Below are positions 23,975 to 32,955 of a DNA stretch of 48,968 bases, piece after piece. The stretch lies in contig CAYQDB010000017.1 in NCBI GenBank assembly GCA_964416195.1, forward strand, positions 1 to 48,968, read 5' to 3'. How positions within the stretch are numbered: the first letter of the stretch is position 1; each line of letters opens with the position of its first letter. Source of the DNA: CAYQDB01 sp964416195 (GTDB lineage Bacteria > Zixibacteria > MSB-5A5 > GN15 > FEB-12). The translations under genes were made by a program, and so were the position numbers. The notes below the pieces were generated by a model. That model searched no databases and was not told where the DNA came from. It worked only from the letters and a program-made list of their open reading frames with translations.

Positions 23975-24623
23975 ATTCTTTGAGCAGATCGGCAACCGGT
24001 TTGAACGACTTGCGATGAATCTTACACGGACCGTGTTCACGCAGTTCTTCCAGGTGGGCCGGTGTGGGATAGCCCTTATGCTGTGAGAAGGAAAACGAGG
24101 GATATAATGCCTCGTACCTGTCCATAATACGATCCCGGGTAACTTTGGCCACAATAGAAGCAGCCGCCACAGATCGGCAGCGCGCATCGCCGCCTACGAT
24201 GGCATACTGCGGCTGTTCTATCTTTGGAATTGGGTACTCACCATCGACCAGGACAAAATCAGGCGTCTGCTTCAAGTCCATGACAGCCTTGCGCATAGCC
24301 ATCAGCGAGGCTTTCAGGATATTCATTTTGTCGATACACTCACTGTCGATAACCCCAACCGCACAGGGAAAACCCAGCTCAACAATTCTATTAAAGCACT
24401 CTTCCCGGCGCACCGAGGACAGCTTCTTGGAGTCCGCAACGCCCTCAAGTGTCACGCCCGGTGGTATGATAACGGCCGCTGCCACGACCGGCCCCGCCAG
24501 CGGTCCGCGGCCAACCTCGTCTACGCCACAGATATCTAAGTATCCTTTGTCAACCAGCATCTGTTCGATCTGGTTGAAATCCTGAACGATATGGTCAATC
24601 TTGAGATTCATTTTACGTCCCAT
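23961..24623 (-). CDS. rnhB: Ribonuclease HII
   Basis: Cleaves RNA of RNA-DNA hybrids, including single embedded ribonucleotides. Conserved: CGVDEVGRGPLAGPVVAAAV with the first Asp-Glu pair, then LVDGEYPIP with the third acid, and SVAAASIVAKVTRDR with the fourth. 220 residues from ATG 24623; ATG 24611 has better GGGA spacing and would be four residues shorter. Its end overlaps the presumed yraN start. Confidence 0.94.
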   Translation of the reverse strand: MGRKMNLKIDHIVQDFNQIEQMLVDKGYLDICGVDEVGRGPLAGPVVAAAVIIPPGVTLEGVADSKKLSSVRREECFNRIVELGFPCAVGVIDSECIDKMNILKASLMAMRKAVMDLKQTPDFVLVDGEYPIPKIEQPQYAIVGGDARCRSVAAASIVAKVTRDRIMDRYEALYPSFSFSQHKGYPTPAHLEELREHGPCKIHRKSFKPVADLLKEYAIL

Positions 24624-24754
24624 AGCCTAAATTGGTGGTATAATGCTTTCTTATCAACAAAATTCTCGTCTGTATGTATTGTCGACTCTGAAAAGGGCTT
24701 TTATTAGCTTTTTAAGCCGCTTATATTAAAACTGACAGAAACTTGCATAATTGA

Positions 24755-25342
24755 ATGGATAAAAAAAGACGACCAGACTTCAAATTCACCGTTGTCGCCG
24801 GGAAGTTGAAAGGGAAAGTTATCACTGCCCCAAACCTGGGCGTCACTCGCCCGCCACTGACACGATTGCGCAAGGCTGTATTTGATTTTCTGACGCCGTA
24901 TCTTGAATCCGCTCACTACCTCGATTTGTTCAGCGGTAGCGGTTCGTACCTTTTTGAAGCGATCTCACGCGGAGTCGGATCAGCCCTTGGGGTTGAAATT
25001 GAAAAGCAGCTCGCTGCCGCCATCAATCAGCAGGCTGAGAGGCTGCACGTTAGAGGCCAGTTGCTTTGCCTATGCGATGATGTGTTCAGGGTCATTCCAC
25101 GTTTAGCCTCCCAAAAGCGGCGTTTCGACATAATCATGATCGCCCCACCGCAATATGCAGGGCTGATCGACAAGACGCTGCTGCTTCTGCGGAATCACCG
25201 TATTTTGAACAAGGGCGGGCTGATAATCTGCCAGCACGACACATCGGAGACGCCAAGGGTAGATTTCGCCGGTATTAAGATTGAGCAGCAAAGAAAGTAC
25301 GGGAATACCACTTTTACCGTTTGTACATCTTTGACCAGGTGA
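24755..25342 (+). CDS. RsmD-like rRNA methyltransferase with altered DPPY motif
   Basis: A 195-residue Rossmann methyltransferase similar to RsmD, the 16S rRNA m2G966 enzyme. The RsmD start VVAGKLKGKVI, the RPPLTRLRKAVFDFL segment and the SAM loop YLDLFSGSGSYLFEAISRG (residues 55-73) are clear. The catalytic motif, DPPY in active members, reads APPQY at residues 130-134, so the acidic residue is lost and one base-stacking position is shifted. Activity is therefore doubtful. The enzyme could have changed target or be inactive. It stands alone, divergent from rnhB. Confidence 0.75.
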   Translation: MDKKRRPDFKFTVVAGKLKGKVITAPNLGVTRPPLTRLRKAVFDFLTPYLESAHYLDLFSGSGSYLFEAISRGVGSALGVEIEKQLAAAINQQAERLHVRGQLLCLCDDVFRVIPRLASQKRRFDIIMIAPPQYAGLIDKTLLLLRNHRILNKGGLIICQHDTSETPRVDFAGIKIEQQRKYGNTTFTVCTSLTR

Positions 25343-25365
25343 GTACAAATCATCGGACTTGTTAA

Positions 25366-25406
25366 AAGAACAGGGAACAGGCTGAAAAGCGCTGTCCCCT
25401 GTTCTT
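25366..25406. terminator. Bidirectional hairpin terminator candidate
   Basis: Perfect 10 bp arms AAGAACAGGG (25366-25375) and CCCTGTTCTT (25397-25406), with inner AACAG/CTGT pairs, lie between two convergent genes. The T-run is short on both sides, so strength is uncertain. Confidence 0.55.
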
Positions 25407-25421
25407 AGCGTTACACTCGCG

Positions 25422-26081
25422 TTACTTCAACAGGATCATCTTCTTGACTTGTACGAAGTGTTCAGCTTTAAGCCGATAGAAGTAGACACCGCTGGCTACA
25501 TGGCCACCCGACTCATCTCGGCCATCCCAGGTTGTTCGGTAGGTCCCTTGAGACATCGGTTGATCAACCAGATTAACAACCATTTGACCAAGCAGGTTAT
25601 AAACCAAGACTTCTACCTGACTTCGACGGGGAACGGTAAACTCGATCACCGTGGAGGGGTTAAACGGGTTAGGATAATTCTGCGAGAGACTGAATGTTAA
25701 GGGTAACTCGCCCGAGGGTATTTCCTGCACATCGGTAGGTGCCGTCACACCCGTTTGCCAGAAACCGAAGTTCACCCGAAAGTTTGCCGACTGACAAGCG
25801 CCGCTCACCGACTGGCCGCAGGTAAGTCCCGACGCGAAGTTGGTCGAGGACTGCTCCGTCGCTCCTCCGGTGTTGATCGACAGCCAGGCCAGTTGTACCT
25901 GTTTCGACGTGGCATTTTGGCCTGAAGTTTCCTTTGATTCGGAAGCAAGCAGGTTACCCATCAACAACAAACTACACGCTGCCGGCAGTATTGCCACGAA
26001 CCACATCGGTCGACCCTTATATACACTGCTTTTCTCAGATCGGCAGTGTCTGTGGTTTAGTTTATTATCAGACTGTTTCAT
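25422..26081 (-). CDS. Secreted protein with C-terminal FlgD-like / T9SS-type sorting domain
   Basis: A 219-residue export candidate. A hydrophobic signal segment lies at residues 26-47 after a long polar start; ATG 26006 with AAGGG would give a normal signal peptide and may be the true start. The middle (residues 60-115) holds Cys residues in GLTCGQSVSGACQSANF. The C-terminus has FSLSQNYPNPFNPSTVIEF and YNLLGQMV, followed by WDGRDESGGHVASGVYFYRL, the pattern of type A sorting domains found in Bacteroidetes and candidate FCB phyla. Whether a type IX secretion system exists here cannot be seen. Same strand as, and downstream of, the 26142 gene. Confidence 0.8.
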   Translation of the reverse strand: MKQSDNKLNHRHCRSEKSSVYKGRPMWFVAILPAACSLLLMGNLLASESKETSGQNATSKQVQLAWLSINTGGATEQSSTNFASGLTCGQSVSGACQSANFRVNFGFWQTGVTAPTDVQEIPSGELPLTFSLSQNYPNPFNPSTVIEFTVPRRSQVEVLVYNLLGQMVVNLVDQPMSQGTYRTTWDGRDESGGHVASGVYFYRLKAEHFVQVKKMILLK

Positions 26082-26141
26082 TGTATCTATTCCCTATAAG
26101 TCTCCTTTACATGTTCACTTACCCGGTACCAATTCCAGCTA

Positions 26142-27653
26142 CTACTTATTCTGATTAAGATTTTCAGCTTGTTTTTGTAGTTCTTCTTCAGCAATTTCTG
26201 CTTCGATCTTTCTCAGTTCATCACGAAGACGCGCCGCCTTCAGCTCCAATTCGCGGAGATCAACAACATAGCCACCCTCTCCAGTCGGCACTTCCTGCAA
26301 TCCATTTGGGCCGGGTACTCTCAGTTCAGCCCTTTCAAACTGACCCACATCGGAGGACGAAGCAACTGTCAAGACAGAGCCGTACGAGGTCGGGAAATAG
26401 GTAGCTGTGATAACCGGGTTCCATATGTACTTGGCGCCATAACCTGTTTTGTCCATGGCTTCAAAGCGGTAGGTGTGCGATCCGGCCGAACTTTCATAGT
26501 ACGTACGACGCATTGAAATTGGAAGCCATATCACATCAACATTTGGTGGAGTCGAAAAGCCAACCATGTGATAGTAATCGAGGTCATTACTACCACCTGC
26601 AGTCGAGTCGATCTGGCAGGCCATGTAATTTGGCGAAATTGTTCCGCCAAAATTAGCCTGGCCCGATGCCTCCACAACCACATAGCCCGGCGCCGGGATA
26701 GAGATCGTAACAGTGACTATATCGATCATGGACAACTCTCCGGCTACATCGACAAGCGTCGATTTCACAATACCTTGAGCTATCCCCGGCTCGTCCGTTG
26801 CCGCAGTCGTCTGCACTGTCCCGTCGGGAAACTTGAAGCCGCCGGAGGTTGATTCAATGGTGCTATCGGCCTGGACATAACCGTCATTGCTAATCGAAAA
26901 GCGCAGATTGGGTCCGGGAGTATTGTATAGCTCGAGCAGGTTGCCTGAGCTGGCATAGCCGGTGATCGCCGGGCCGGTTCCCTGATTCTGGCCCTTTATA
27001 CCAGGCCCGGAACCGTCATTCCTGCCCATGATGGCAGCATTGGAATTACTGTTAATTCCAAGCACCGCATGCCAGGTATCACTGTATGCATACAGCCCAG
27101 CTGCGGCCCCGGTGCCACCATTGCTGAAAGCTTGAACGGCGGTGCCGTTGGATTCCACGACGTGAAGTCTGGCTGAGGGACTAGCCGTTCCGATCCCAAC
27201 ACTGTCCGTGCTCGTTTCCAGCCTCACAATATTGCCATCATCAGCCCAGCCGCCACCGACAGCAGCGCCTGACGAGCGAAAGGAATAAGGGGCAGTCGTA
27301 AGGCGCTGACGAGGGGTCATCTCCGGATCAGTACCAACTTTCATACCCAGCCATAAGAGCGTGTCGTCAAACAGCGAAGCTGGAAAGTCAACACTTTCTC
27401 CAAGGAGAATGTTGAACAAACCATCTGTTGTTTGAACGGTACGTGGTTCGCTCCAAAGGGCGGTGCCGCCGCTGGCAACATCATAGATGGAGAAAGTAAC
27501 GGAGTGCGGCCCATCTGCAACCGGATCGCCGACAGCGTCAGTCAGCTTACCTTGGACGTTGATGAGCTGGGGCACATCGGCGGCGCCGGCCGAAGAGGTC
27601 ACAGCCAGACACAGAAGCGCCAGTGAACACATGAGCGTTAATGAGGCTTTCAT
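26142..27653 (-). CDS. Large secreted protein with tail-fibre-like repeats and C-terminal coiled coil
   Basis: A 503-residue protein with a clear Sec signal peptide (residues 1-24, ending SSAGAA). Residues 28-120 read as a domain with VQGKLTDAVGDPVADGPHSV and TTDGLFNILLG, often seen before tail-fibre-like segments in FCB secreted proteins. VGIGTASPSARLHV near residue 155 is the typical fibre motif, followed by Gly/Asn/Ser-rich beta repeats, a GFKFPDGTVQTTA segment, a beta-rich domain, and a Glu/Lys coiled coil at residues 470-503. No endosialidase chaperone domain follows. Probably a surface or matrix protein; exact role unknown. GGAGGAAT before the ATG is strong. Confidence 0.75.
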   Translation of the reverse strand: MKASLTLMCSLALLCLAVTSSAGAADVPQLINVQGKLTDAVGDPVADGPHSVTFSIYDVASGGTALWSEPRTVQTTDGLFNILLGESVDFPASLFDDTLLWLGMKVGTDPEMTPRQRLTTAPYSFRSSGAAVGGGWADDGNIVRLETSTDSVGIGTASPSARLHVVESNGTAVQAFSNGGTGAAAGLYAYSDTWHAVLGINSNSNAAIMGRNDGSGPGIKGQNQGTGPAITGYASSGNLLELYNTPGPNLRFSISNDGYVQADSTIESTSGGFKFPDGTVQTTAATDEPGIAQGIVKSTLVDVAGELSMIDIVTVTISIPAPGYVVVEASGQANFGGTISPNYMACQIDSTAGGSNDLDYYHMVGFSTPPNVDVIWLPISMRRTYYESSAGSHTYRFEAMDKTGYGAKYIWNPVITATYFPTSYGSVLTVASSSDVGQFERAELRVPGPNGLQEVPTGEGGYVVDLRELELKAARLRDELRKIEAEIAEEELQKQAENLNQNK

Positions 27654-28092
27654 ATGGATTCCTCCATAAGCTTAAAGTGGATAGGTTTATATCTCTCGTG
27701 TTTTGTCTAAAGCTAGCGCAGGCAGCAATCCTTGCGCCTATTGTCTTGTAATACATCTTCAAGAATTGTATGTACACTCTATAAGATATTCCGCTCATAT
27801 TTGCGTATCTGCTTATAAAATTGAAGGCTACGCTTTTCACTTTCGTTGTTCTCAAACCAACAGAACCTATATGTTTGCTCTCATCCGGCAAGGTGTAGTG
27901 TTGCTAACCTTCAACAGTGCGAAAAACACACTGTCAAGGCAACTTAAAAAATGAATTTAAGCAACAGCAATGACTCGATGGCGATATGAGAAACCTATTA
28001 TATAGTCTGTCAAGTGCTCCACCTTAAGATGGCAGTATGACGTCCCGTGTTAATGGAGTCGCATTTTTCGTGAAAAAAGTTACAAGAAACCC
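27654..28092. other. Intergenic stretch without recognisable gene
   Basis: Divergent gap between the secreted protein and the TonB receptor. It is AT-rich and holds only short frames. One inverted repeat, ACAGTG (27914-27919) with CACTGT (27929-27934), overlaps a minus-strand TTGACA; no matching -10 is convincing. Confidence 0.4.
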
Positions 28093-28121
28093 TTGACAGC
28101 CCAATTCTCGACTCGTAGTAT
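28093..28121 (+). promoter_or_regulatory. Strong sigma-70 promoter of the TonB receptor
   Basis: TTGACA (28093-28098), exactly 17 bases, TAGTAT (28116-28121). A start near 28128 leaves a leader of about 160 bases before the ATG. Confidence 0.65.
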
Positions 28122-28129
28122 TCACCCTT

Positions 28130-28154
28130 AATGAAAACGAATTTCAATTTCATT
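28130..28154. promoter_or_regulatory. Fur-like operator
   Basis: AATGAAA (28130-28136) and TTTCATT (28148-28154) are perfect inverted arms at the presumed transcription start. The minus strand holds GAAATTGAAATTCG and then TTTTC, which fits the Fur 19-mer at about 13 of 19 positions by eye. Binding by a Fur-family repressor is inferred from this and the downstream receptor gene. Confidence 0.45.
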
Positions 28155-28289
28155 TGGCAATTACAGACATCGCTATGCAATCGCATACCAGGACGACACC
28201 CAGTTTCGCCCATTAATGAACGAAACATGAACAGGGTGACCGTCCACAAACAGTCACCATAGACCGAAACCGCATCAGGAGGTAAGTAA

Positions 28290-30668
28290 ATGCTGCGAAC
28301 AATACTTGCGCTGTCGCTGGGGGGCCTGCTTGTCGCCAGCAGCGCGTGGGGTCATCCAGGATCAATCAAGGGCATTGTCAGAGAAGCTGAAACGGGTAAG
28401 CCCATTCCATTTGCGACAATACAGATCGAGGGTACCGGCATCGGCGACGCTGCCGATGAAGACGGACGCTTCGAGTTGCACCCCGTCCCATCCGGTCGGT
28501 ATACTGTCGTCGCTTCATCGGTAGGTTATACAACATCAACTAAGCCGGCCCGCGTGAGCGACGACAAGGTGGTGGAACTCGAATTTGAGTTGAAATGTAC
28601 CCCTCTCCAGACCGGCAGCATGGTGGTAACCGGGACGCGGACACCAAGATACATCAAGCAGGTACCTGTTTTCACGGAAGTGATTACACGGGCCTCAATA
28701 GAAGAGAAATCCGCGCATAACATCTTTGAAGCATTGGAAGGCGAATCAGGGGTACGCGTTGAACAGCAATGTCAGGCGTGCAACTTCAGTATCTTGCGCA
28801 TGCAGGGATTGGGTGCTGACCATACCCAAGTTCTTCTCGATGGTCAGCCGGTGTACTCAGGTCTGGCCAGTGTCTACGGACTTCAGCAATTGAGCACCGC
28901 TGACGTCGATCGGATTGAGGTTGTCAAAGGGGCTGGCTCGGCACTCTACGGGAGTAACGCTGTGGCCGGGGCAATTAACATTATTACTGCCTTCCCTCGC
29001 ACAACCGAAGGGCATATCAGCGTCGAGGCCGGTGAATATGGCACCAACAAATACGAAATCACAGCCAGTATGCGAAAGGAAAAGCTGGGTGTTTTTCTAT
29101 TCGCTCAGCAGAGTGAAGGGGATGAGATCGATGAAACCGGTGATACCGAAGCACCGAACGGCGTCGGCAAACCCGACGGCTGGATTGACCGTGTCCGCTT
29201 CAGCGCCAAGAATATCGGTTGCAACGTCTATCTTGACGATGTGCTGTCATCGGATCAACTGGTGCTGCGCGGCCGCCTGATGAACGAAACCCGTCAAGGG
29301 GGCTGGCTCCGAGACAACCTGTTTGAGAACCCTTTTGCCCCCGGTACGGAGCGTATCATCACCGACCGCTACAGTATGCAGCTTGATTATCACGTTCTCC
29401 TTCCATCCGGCAATGAGATCAGCGCGAACATCTCGATGACTCATCACAAGCGGGATGCTACCAACGACACATTTTTAGGCGATTATGAAGAAGCAAAAGG
29501 GGAGTTGCCGGCGGTGGATCTGCTGCGGCCTTATATCGCGGAAGAACGGCTCCTGGTGGCTAATCTCAACTTTGTACAGCCGCTTCTTCAAAAACACCGA
29601 CTCCTGGCCGGGGTGCAGTTCACCCACAATGACCTGGAAGAGAGCGGCTTGTACCTGGACACCGACACTAAGGAGGCTTACTCCTCGACCTCCAAAAAGG
29701 AGGGCACAGAGATTGGCGCTTACCTGCAGGATGAGTTCCAAGTAACAGACGGACTCGAAATTGTCGGCGGGATACGTTTTGATCATCATTCATCCCAGGA
29801 CAACTTCCACGGCTCAGGGGACGTGTTGTCACAGGGGCTCGACCCACTCGAATATGATGAAACGACAGTTAATCCCCGTTTCGCTATCAAAGTCGATGCA
29901 TCGCCGGAGTTGGTTCTCAGAGGTGCTATCGGTACCGGTTTTCGGGTGCCTTACGGGTTTTCGGAAGACCTTCACCTCTGCAGCGGTTCGCCGCGAGTAT
30001 ACAAGGGCGGCAGCCTGAAACCGGAGAAATCACTCAGTTACTCCCTTACTGCCGACTATACGGCAGCGGATTGGAACGCAAGCCTCAATCTCTACCGTAC
30101 GGAGCTCAAAGACGCCATTGCCTTTGCTGAGGCCAACAACGAAATAGCCGATTTGGGATACACGTACCAATGGGAGAATATCAACGACGCCTTTGTCCTG
30201 GGAGCGGAGTTCAACAGCTCGTACGCCCTGACGTCCAATCTGGCCATGGGTGTCAGGTTCGAGTACTTCCAAGGCGAATACGATAACCCCCGTGATGACT
30301 GGGTCGGAACGGAGTTTGAGGAGGCCAGCAAGAAAATCTCACGTTATCCCACGACCTCGGGCGGATTCAAGTTGGAATACACCCCCTCCACATGGAGTCT
30401 CATGTTCAATGCCGACTACAAGGGCAAGATGTATATTGACCTGACGGAACCTGCCGATCCCGCCAACGTCAAGATCCACGAAACGGAGTCTTTTGTCACC
30501 ATGAATGCAAAGGTCTCGAAAACCTTCTTCAATCGTTACAAACTGTACGTTGGAGCGAAGAACCTGATCGATTACACGCAGGAAGAAAAACACATCGGTG
30601 ACGCTGCCTTCATGTATGCACCCGTCTACGGTCGCATCGTCTTTGGTGGGCTACAACTGACACTGTAG
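28290..30668 (+). CDS. TonB-dependent outer-membrane receptor with carboxypeptidase-regulatory-like N-domain
   Basis: A 792-residue receptor for uptake of a metal chelate or similar ligand across the outer membrane, powered by TonB. Order: signal peptide (1-22), carboxypeptidase-D regulatory-like beta domain (residues 24-105), plug with TGSMVVTGTRTPRYIKQVP, LLDGQPVYSG and KGAGSALYGSNAVAGAINII, then a beta-barrel ending in an aromatic/hydrophobic strand, FGGLQLTL. The plug has QCQACNF, corresponding to the CxxC motif seen in a subgroup of Bacteroidetes receptors. AGGAGG eight bases before ATG. Promoter and Fur-like operator upstream point to metal regulation. Ligand unknown. Confidence 0.93.
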   Translation: MLRTILALSLGGLLVASSAWGHPGSIKGIVREAETGKPIPFATIQIEGTGIGDAADEDGRFELHPVPSGRYTVVASSVGYTTSTKPARVSDDKVVELEFELKCTPLQTGSMVVTGTRTPRYIKQVPVFTEVITRASIEEKSAHNIFEALEGESGVRVEQQCQACNFSILRMQGLGADHTQVLLDGQPVYSGLASVYGLQQLSTADVDRIEVVKGAGSALYGSNAVAGAINIITAFPRTTEGHISVEAGEYGTNKYEITASMRKEKLGVFLFAQQSEGDEIDETGDTEAPNGVGKPDGWIDRVRFSAKNIGCNVYLDDVLSSDQLVLRGRLMNETRQGGWLRDNLFENPFAPGTERIITDRYSMQLDYHVLLPSGNEISANISMTHHKRDATNDTFLGDYEEAKGELPAVDLLRPYIAEERLLVANLNFVQPLLQKHRLLAGVQFTHNDLEESGLYLDTDTKEAYSSTSKKEGTEIGAYLQDEFQVTDGLEIVGGIRFDHHSSQDNFHGSGDVLSQGLDPLEYDETTVNPRFAIKVDASPELVLRGAIGTGFRVPYGFSEDLHLCSGSPRVYKGGSLKPEKSLSYSLTADYTAADWNASLNLYRTELKDAIAFAEANNEIADLGYTYQWENINDAFVLGAEFNSSYALTSNLAMGVRFEYFQGEYDNPRDDWVGTEFEEASKKISRYPTTSGGFKLEYTPSTWSLMFNADYKGKMYIDLTEPADPANVKIHETESFVTMNAKVSKTFFNRYKLYVGAKNLIDYTQEEKHIGDAAFMYAPVYGRIVFGGLQLTL

Positions 30669-30727
30669 AGCCCCGATCGAGACCGTTGAGTGGAATGGCA
30701 TAAGGATAGGAATGCGGTTCGGGCACG

Positions 30728-30772
30728 GTAGGGCAGGTCCTTCCGATATCCGCCAAAGACAGACTGCCCTAC
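30728..30772. repeat. GTAGGGCAG hairpin between convergent genes
   Basis: Perfect arms GTAGGGCAG (30728-30736) and CTGCCCTAC (30764-30772) around 27 bases. Similar words (CCTGCCCTAC) recur near 45325-45334. May act as a bidirectional terminator for the TonB receptor and rplS. Confidence 0.5.
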
Positions 30773-30781
30773 AACAATAAC

Positions 30782-31192
30782 TTACTTCGCAGGCGGTTCT
30801 TCTTCGGCGGTTTTTTCCTCAGGCTGGGGAACACTGGTCTTGTTCGTTTCGGCGAACTGTTCCTTGATACGGGCAGACTTGCCAGTGAGATTTCGCAGGT
30901 AGTATAGCTTCTTGCGACGCACCGAGCCTGCGCGTACTTTTTCAATTTTGGCGATGTTCGGCGAGTACAACGGAAACACCCGCTCCACACCGATGCCGGA
31001 TGATATTTTGCGCACTGTGAAGCTGGCGCCGGTACCGCTGCCACGTCTGCCGATAACCGTTCCTTGAAAGACCTGTATTCTTTCTTTGTCCCCCTCCTTG
31101 ATTTTCACATGTACTCGCAGAGTATCACCCGAACCGAACTCGGGATAGTCGTCCCGCATGTAGCTCTTTTCTATCTGGGCTATGCGTTTCAT
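30782..31192 (-). CDS. rplS: 50S ribosomal protein L19
   Basis: Large-subunit protein at the subunit interface. Residues 1-113 align with the family: SGDTLRVHVKIKEGDKERIQVFQGTV in outline, GRRGSGTGASFTVRK and RVFPLYSP. A Pro/Glu/Lys-rich tail of about 20 residues extends beyond the usual end. Last gene of the ffh-rpsP-khpA-rimM-trmD-rplS operon. Confidence 0.96.
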   Translation of the reverse strand: MKRIAQIEKSYMRDDYPEFGSGDTLRVHVKIKEGDKERIQVFQGTVIGRRGSGTGASFTVRKISSGIGVERVFPLYSPNIAKIEKVRAGSVRRKKLYYLRNLTGKSARIKEQFAETNKTSVPQPEEKTAEEEPPAK

Positions 31193-31282
31193 GGTCTGTT
31201 CCTTTCAGAAGATGTTGTCGGGTTTCTCATTCGTCCGCCTGAGGCGGACTCCATTCGGAACCCGACCTACTTCCTTTCAAAT

Positions 31283-32047
31283 TCAGTCGATGTCAATATC
31301 TGGGTCGAGTTGTTTTATCTGTTTTATCTCTTCTTCGGTCAATTCCGCTATCTTTAACAGATCAGGGCGATTCTTGAGGCACTTTCTGATTGCCTCTGAA
31401 CGCCGATGTCTTTCAATCTCCTTATGGTTACCTGACACTAAAACCTCAGGCACCTTCAATCCTTCGTACTCAGCAGGCTTGGTATAACAAGGAGTGCCGA
31501 GCATTTGTTCCATGCACGAATCGCCCAACGCCGACTCAAAATTGCCGAGTACTTTCGGTATCAATCTTGCCACCGCGTCAATAATAACCGCCGCCGCCGC
31601 CTCACCGCCGCTCAGGACAAAGTCGCCGATGGAGACTTCGTCCACATCGTACATCTCCAGCACCCTCTCGTCAACACCGAGATAGTGACCGCAGATTATA
31701 GTCAAGCGCTCGCAGAGAGAGTATTTGACCGCTCTCATCTGGTCAAACCTGACTCCCGCTGCGGACGTGAGGATGATGCGATCTTTGTCAGCCGTCCGAG
31801 CGCCATTCTTCTTGCGATTATATCCCAGCGCCTGCAGACAGCGATCGATCGGCTCAACCTTCAAGACCATCCCACCCCCTCCGCCAAAGGGGGTATCGTC
31901 GACCGTACGATGCCGGTCGGTGGCGTACTCACGGAGATTGATGATTCCTATTTCAAAGAGCCTTTTCCCCAGCGCTCTTCCCAGTAGAGACTGCCGCAGG
32001 GACAGACTGAAATAATCCGGGAAAAGCGTAATAATTTCAAACTTCAT
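31283..32047 (-). CDS. trmD: tRNA (guanine-N1)-methyltransferase
   Basis: Methylates G37 of tRNAs with SAM, preventing +1 frameshifts. A deep-knot SPOUT enzyme: MKFEIITLFPDYF start, VDDTPFGGGGGMVL, ICGHYLGVDERV, the knot motif SIGDFVLSGGE and PAEYEGLKVPEVL. 254 residues. ATG 32047 begins the family N-terminus; a longer frame upstream overlaps rimM and lacks support. Confidence 0.96.
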   Translation of the reverse strand: MKFEIITLFPDYFSLSLRQSLLGRALGKRLFEIGIINLREYATDRHRTVDDTPFGGGGGMVLKVEPIDRCLQALGYNRKKNGARTADKDRIILTSAAGVRFDQMRAVKYSLCERLTIICGHYLGVDERVLEMYDVDEVSIGDFVLSGGEAAAAVIIDAVARLIPKVLGNFESALGDSCMEQMLGTPCYTKPAEYEGLKVPEVLVSGNHKEIERHRRSEAIRKCLKNRPDLLKIAELTEEEIKQIKQLDPDIDID

Positions 32048-32060
32048 TGCCCAGACCAGT

Positions 32061-32588
32061 TCAGGTCTTTTCTTCTTTGAGCAACCCGGCCGCGAGAACA
32101 GTGATTTTCCGCCTTCGGATATCCACCTTCCTGACAAATTTTCTTACAACCGGACAACGCAGCACTTTTCCGGAGGCGCCTTCTATAACGTACACATCGT
32201 TCGCCGGATATCGCTCAACATCGACTACCCGCCCGATGAAGCGATCGGTACCTTCCTCCAGCACTTCACAATCAATGAGGTCGAAAACATAGTAGGTATC
32301 ATCGGGAAGAGCCACAACCTGACTCTTGGGAACAGCCACTTCCCGGTTCGTAAGCCGGGCAGCTTCCTCCGGTGTCGTGACGTTCTCAAAACGCACCACA
32401 GGACGCCCCGAGATAAGCCGAGAGGAGGCTAACTTGCGTTTTTCCCAGCGATCTCGATCACGTACATAGATTTCTCTCAGGTCGACAAAACGCTGGGGGA
32501 AATCCGTTTCCATCGTGATACAGATCTCTCCCGACACTCCGCGGGGCCGACCCAGTCTGCCTACTATGACAAATGCCTCGGACGACAC
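32061..32588 (-). CDS. rimM: 16S rRNA processing protein RimM
   Basis: Assists 30S head maturation by binding S19. N-terminal barrel with IVGRLGRPRGVSGEI, C-terminal PRC barrel with FDLIDCEVL and GRVVDVERYPANDVYVIEG. 175 residues, the usual length. Two to three bases separate it from khpA, and 13 from trmD, so the operon is tight. Confidence 0.95.
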   Translation of the reverse strand: MSSEAFVIVGRLGRPRGVSGEICITMETDFPQRFVDLREIYVRDRDRWEKRKLASSRLISGRPVVRFENVTTPEEAARLTNREVAVPKSQVVALPDDTYYVFDLIDCEVLEEGTDRFIGRVVDVERYPANDVYVIEGASGKVLRCPVVRKFVRKVDIRRRKITVLAAGLLKEEKT

Positions 32589-32591
32589 CGG

Positions 32592-32822
32592 CTATTCGAG
32601 AATCTCGAGGACCGCCCTCTTGCCCTTGCGAGCAGCGGCGGCCGCCAGCAATGTTCGAATCGATTTCGCCGTCTGGCCGTTTTTGCCGATCACTTTGCCC
32701 AGGTCACCCTGAGCGACATGCAGCTCGTAAACCGTGGTACGACTTCCAACAACCTCATTAACATCTACCTGATCAGGGTTATCAACCAGCGCCCTTGCGA
32801 TAGACTCAATAAACTCTTTCAT
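32592..32822 (-). CDS. khpA: KhpA, single KH-domain RNA-binding protein
   Basis: A 76-residue KH domain protein. The GXXG loop is GKNGQT, within GDLGKVIGKNGQTAKSI. It usually sits between rpsP and rimM as here, and in Gram-positives works with KhpB in cell-envelope regulation; the role in this phylum is not established. ATG 32822 follows AAGGGATG. The frame extended to 32900 lacks support. Confidence 0.93.
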   Translation of the reverse strand: MKEFIESIARALVDNPDQVDVNEVVGSRTTVYELHVAQGDLGKVIGKNGQTAKSIRTLLAAAAARKGKRAVLEILE

Positions 32823-32955
32823 CTCAACATCCCTTTCTGTTTGTCGTTTTCGTTTCAGAAACAGTGTTTTCATCAAGTCCAACCAGACTAAACGTTGCAA
32901 GCGGTGTTGTACACGACAAGAAGCTATGTCATTCAGATTGGTCAGCGGTCTCAGT

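Noticed and set aside
26142..27653. Prophage tail-fibre gene
   Set aside because: It has a Sec signal peptide and no phage structural neighbours; tail-fibre-like motifs are common in secreted FCB proteins.
28130..28289. Cobalamin riboswitch in the TonB receptor leader
   Set aside because: I found none of the conserved B12-box or core motifs; the leader has only the Fur-like inverted repeat.
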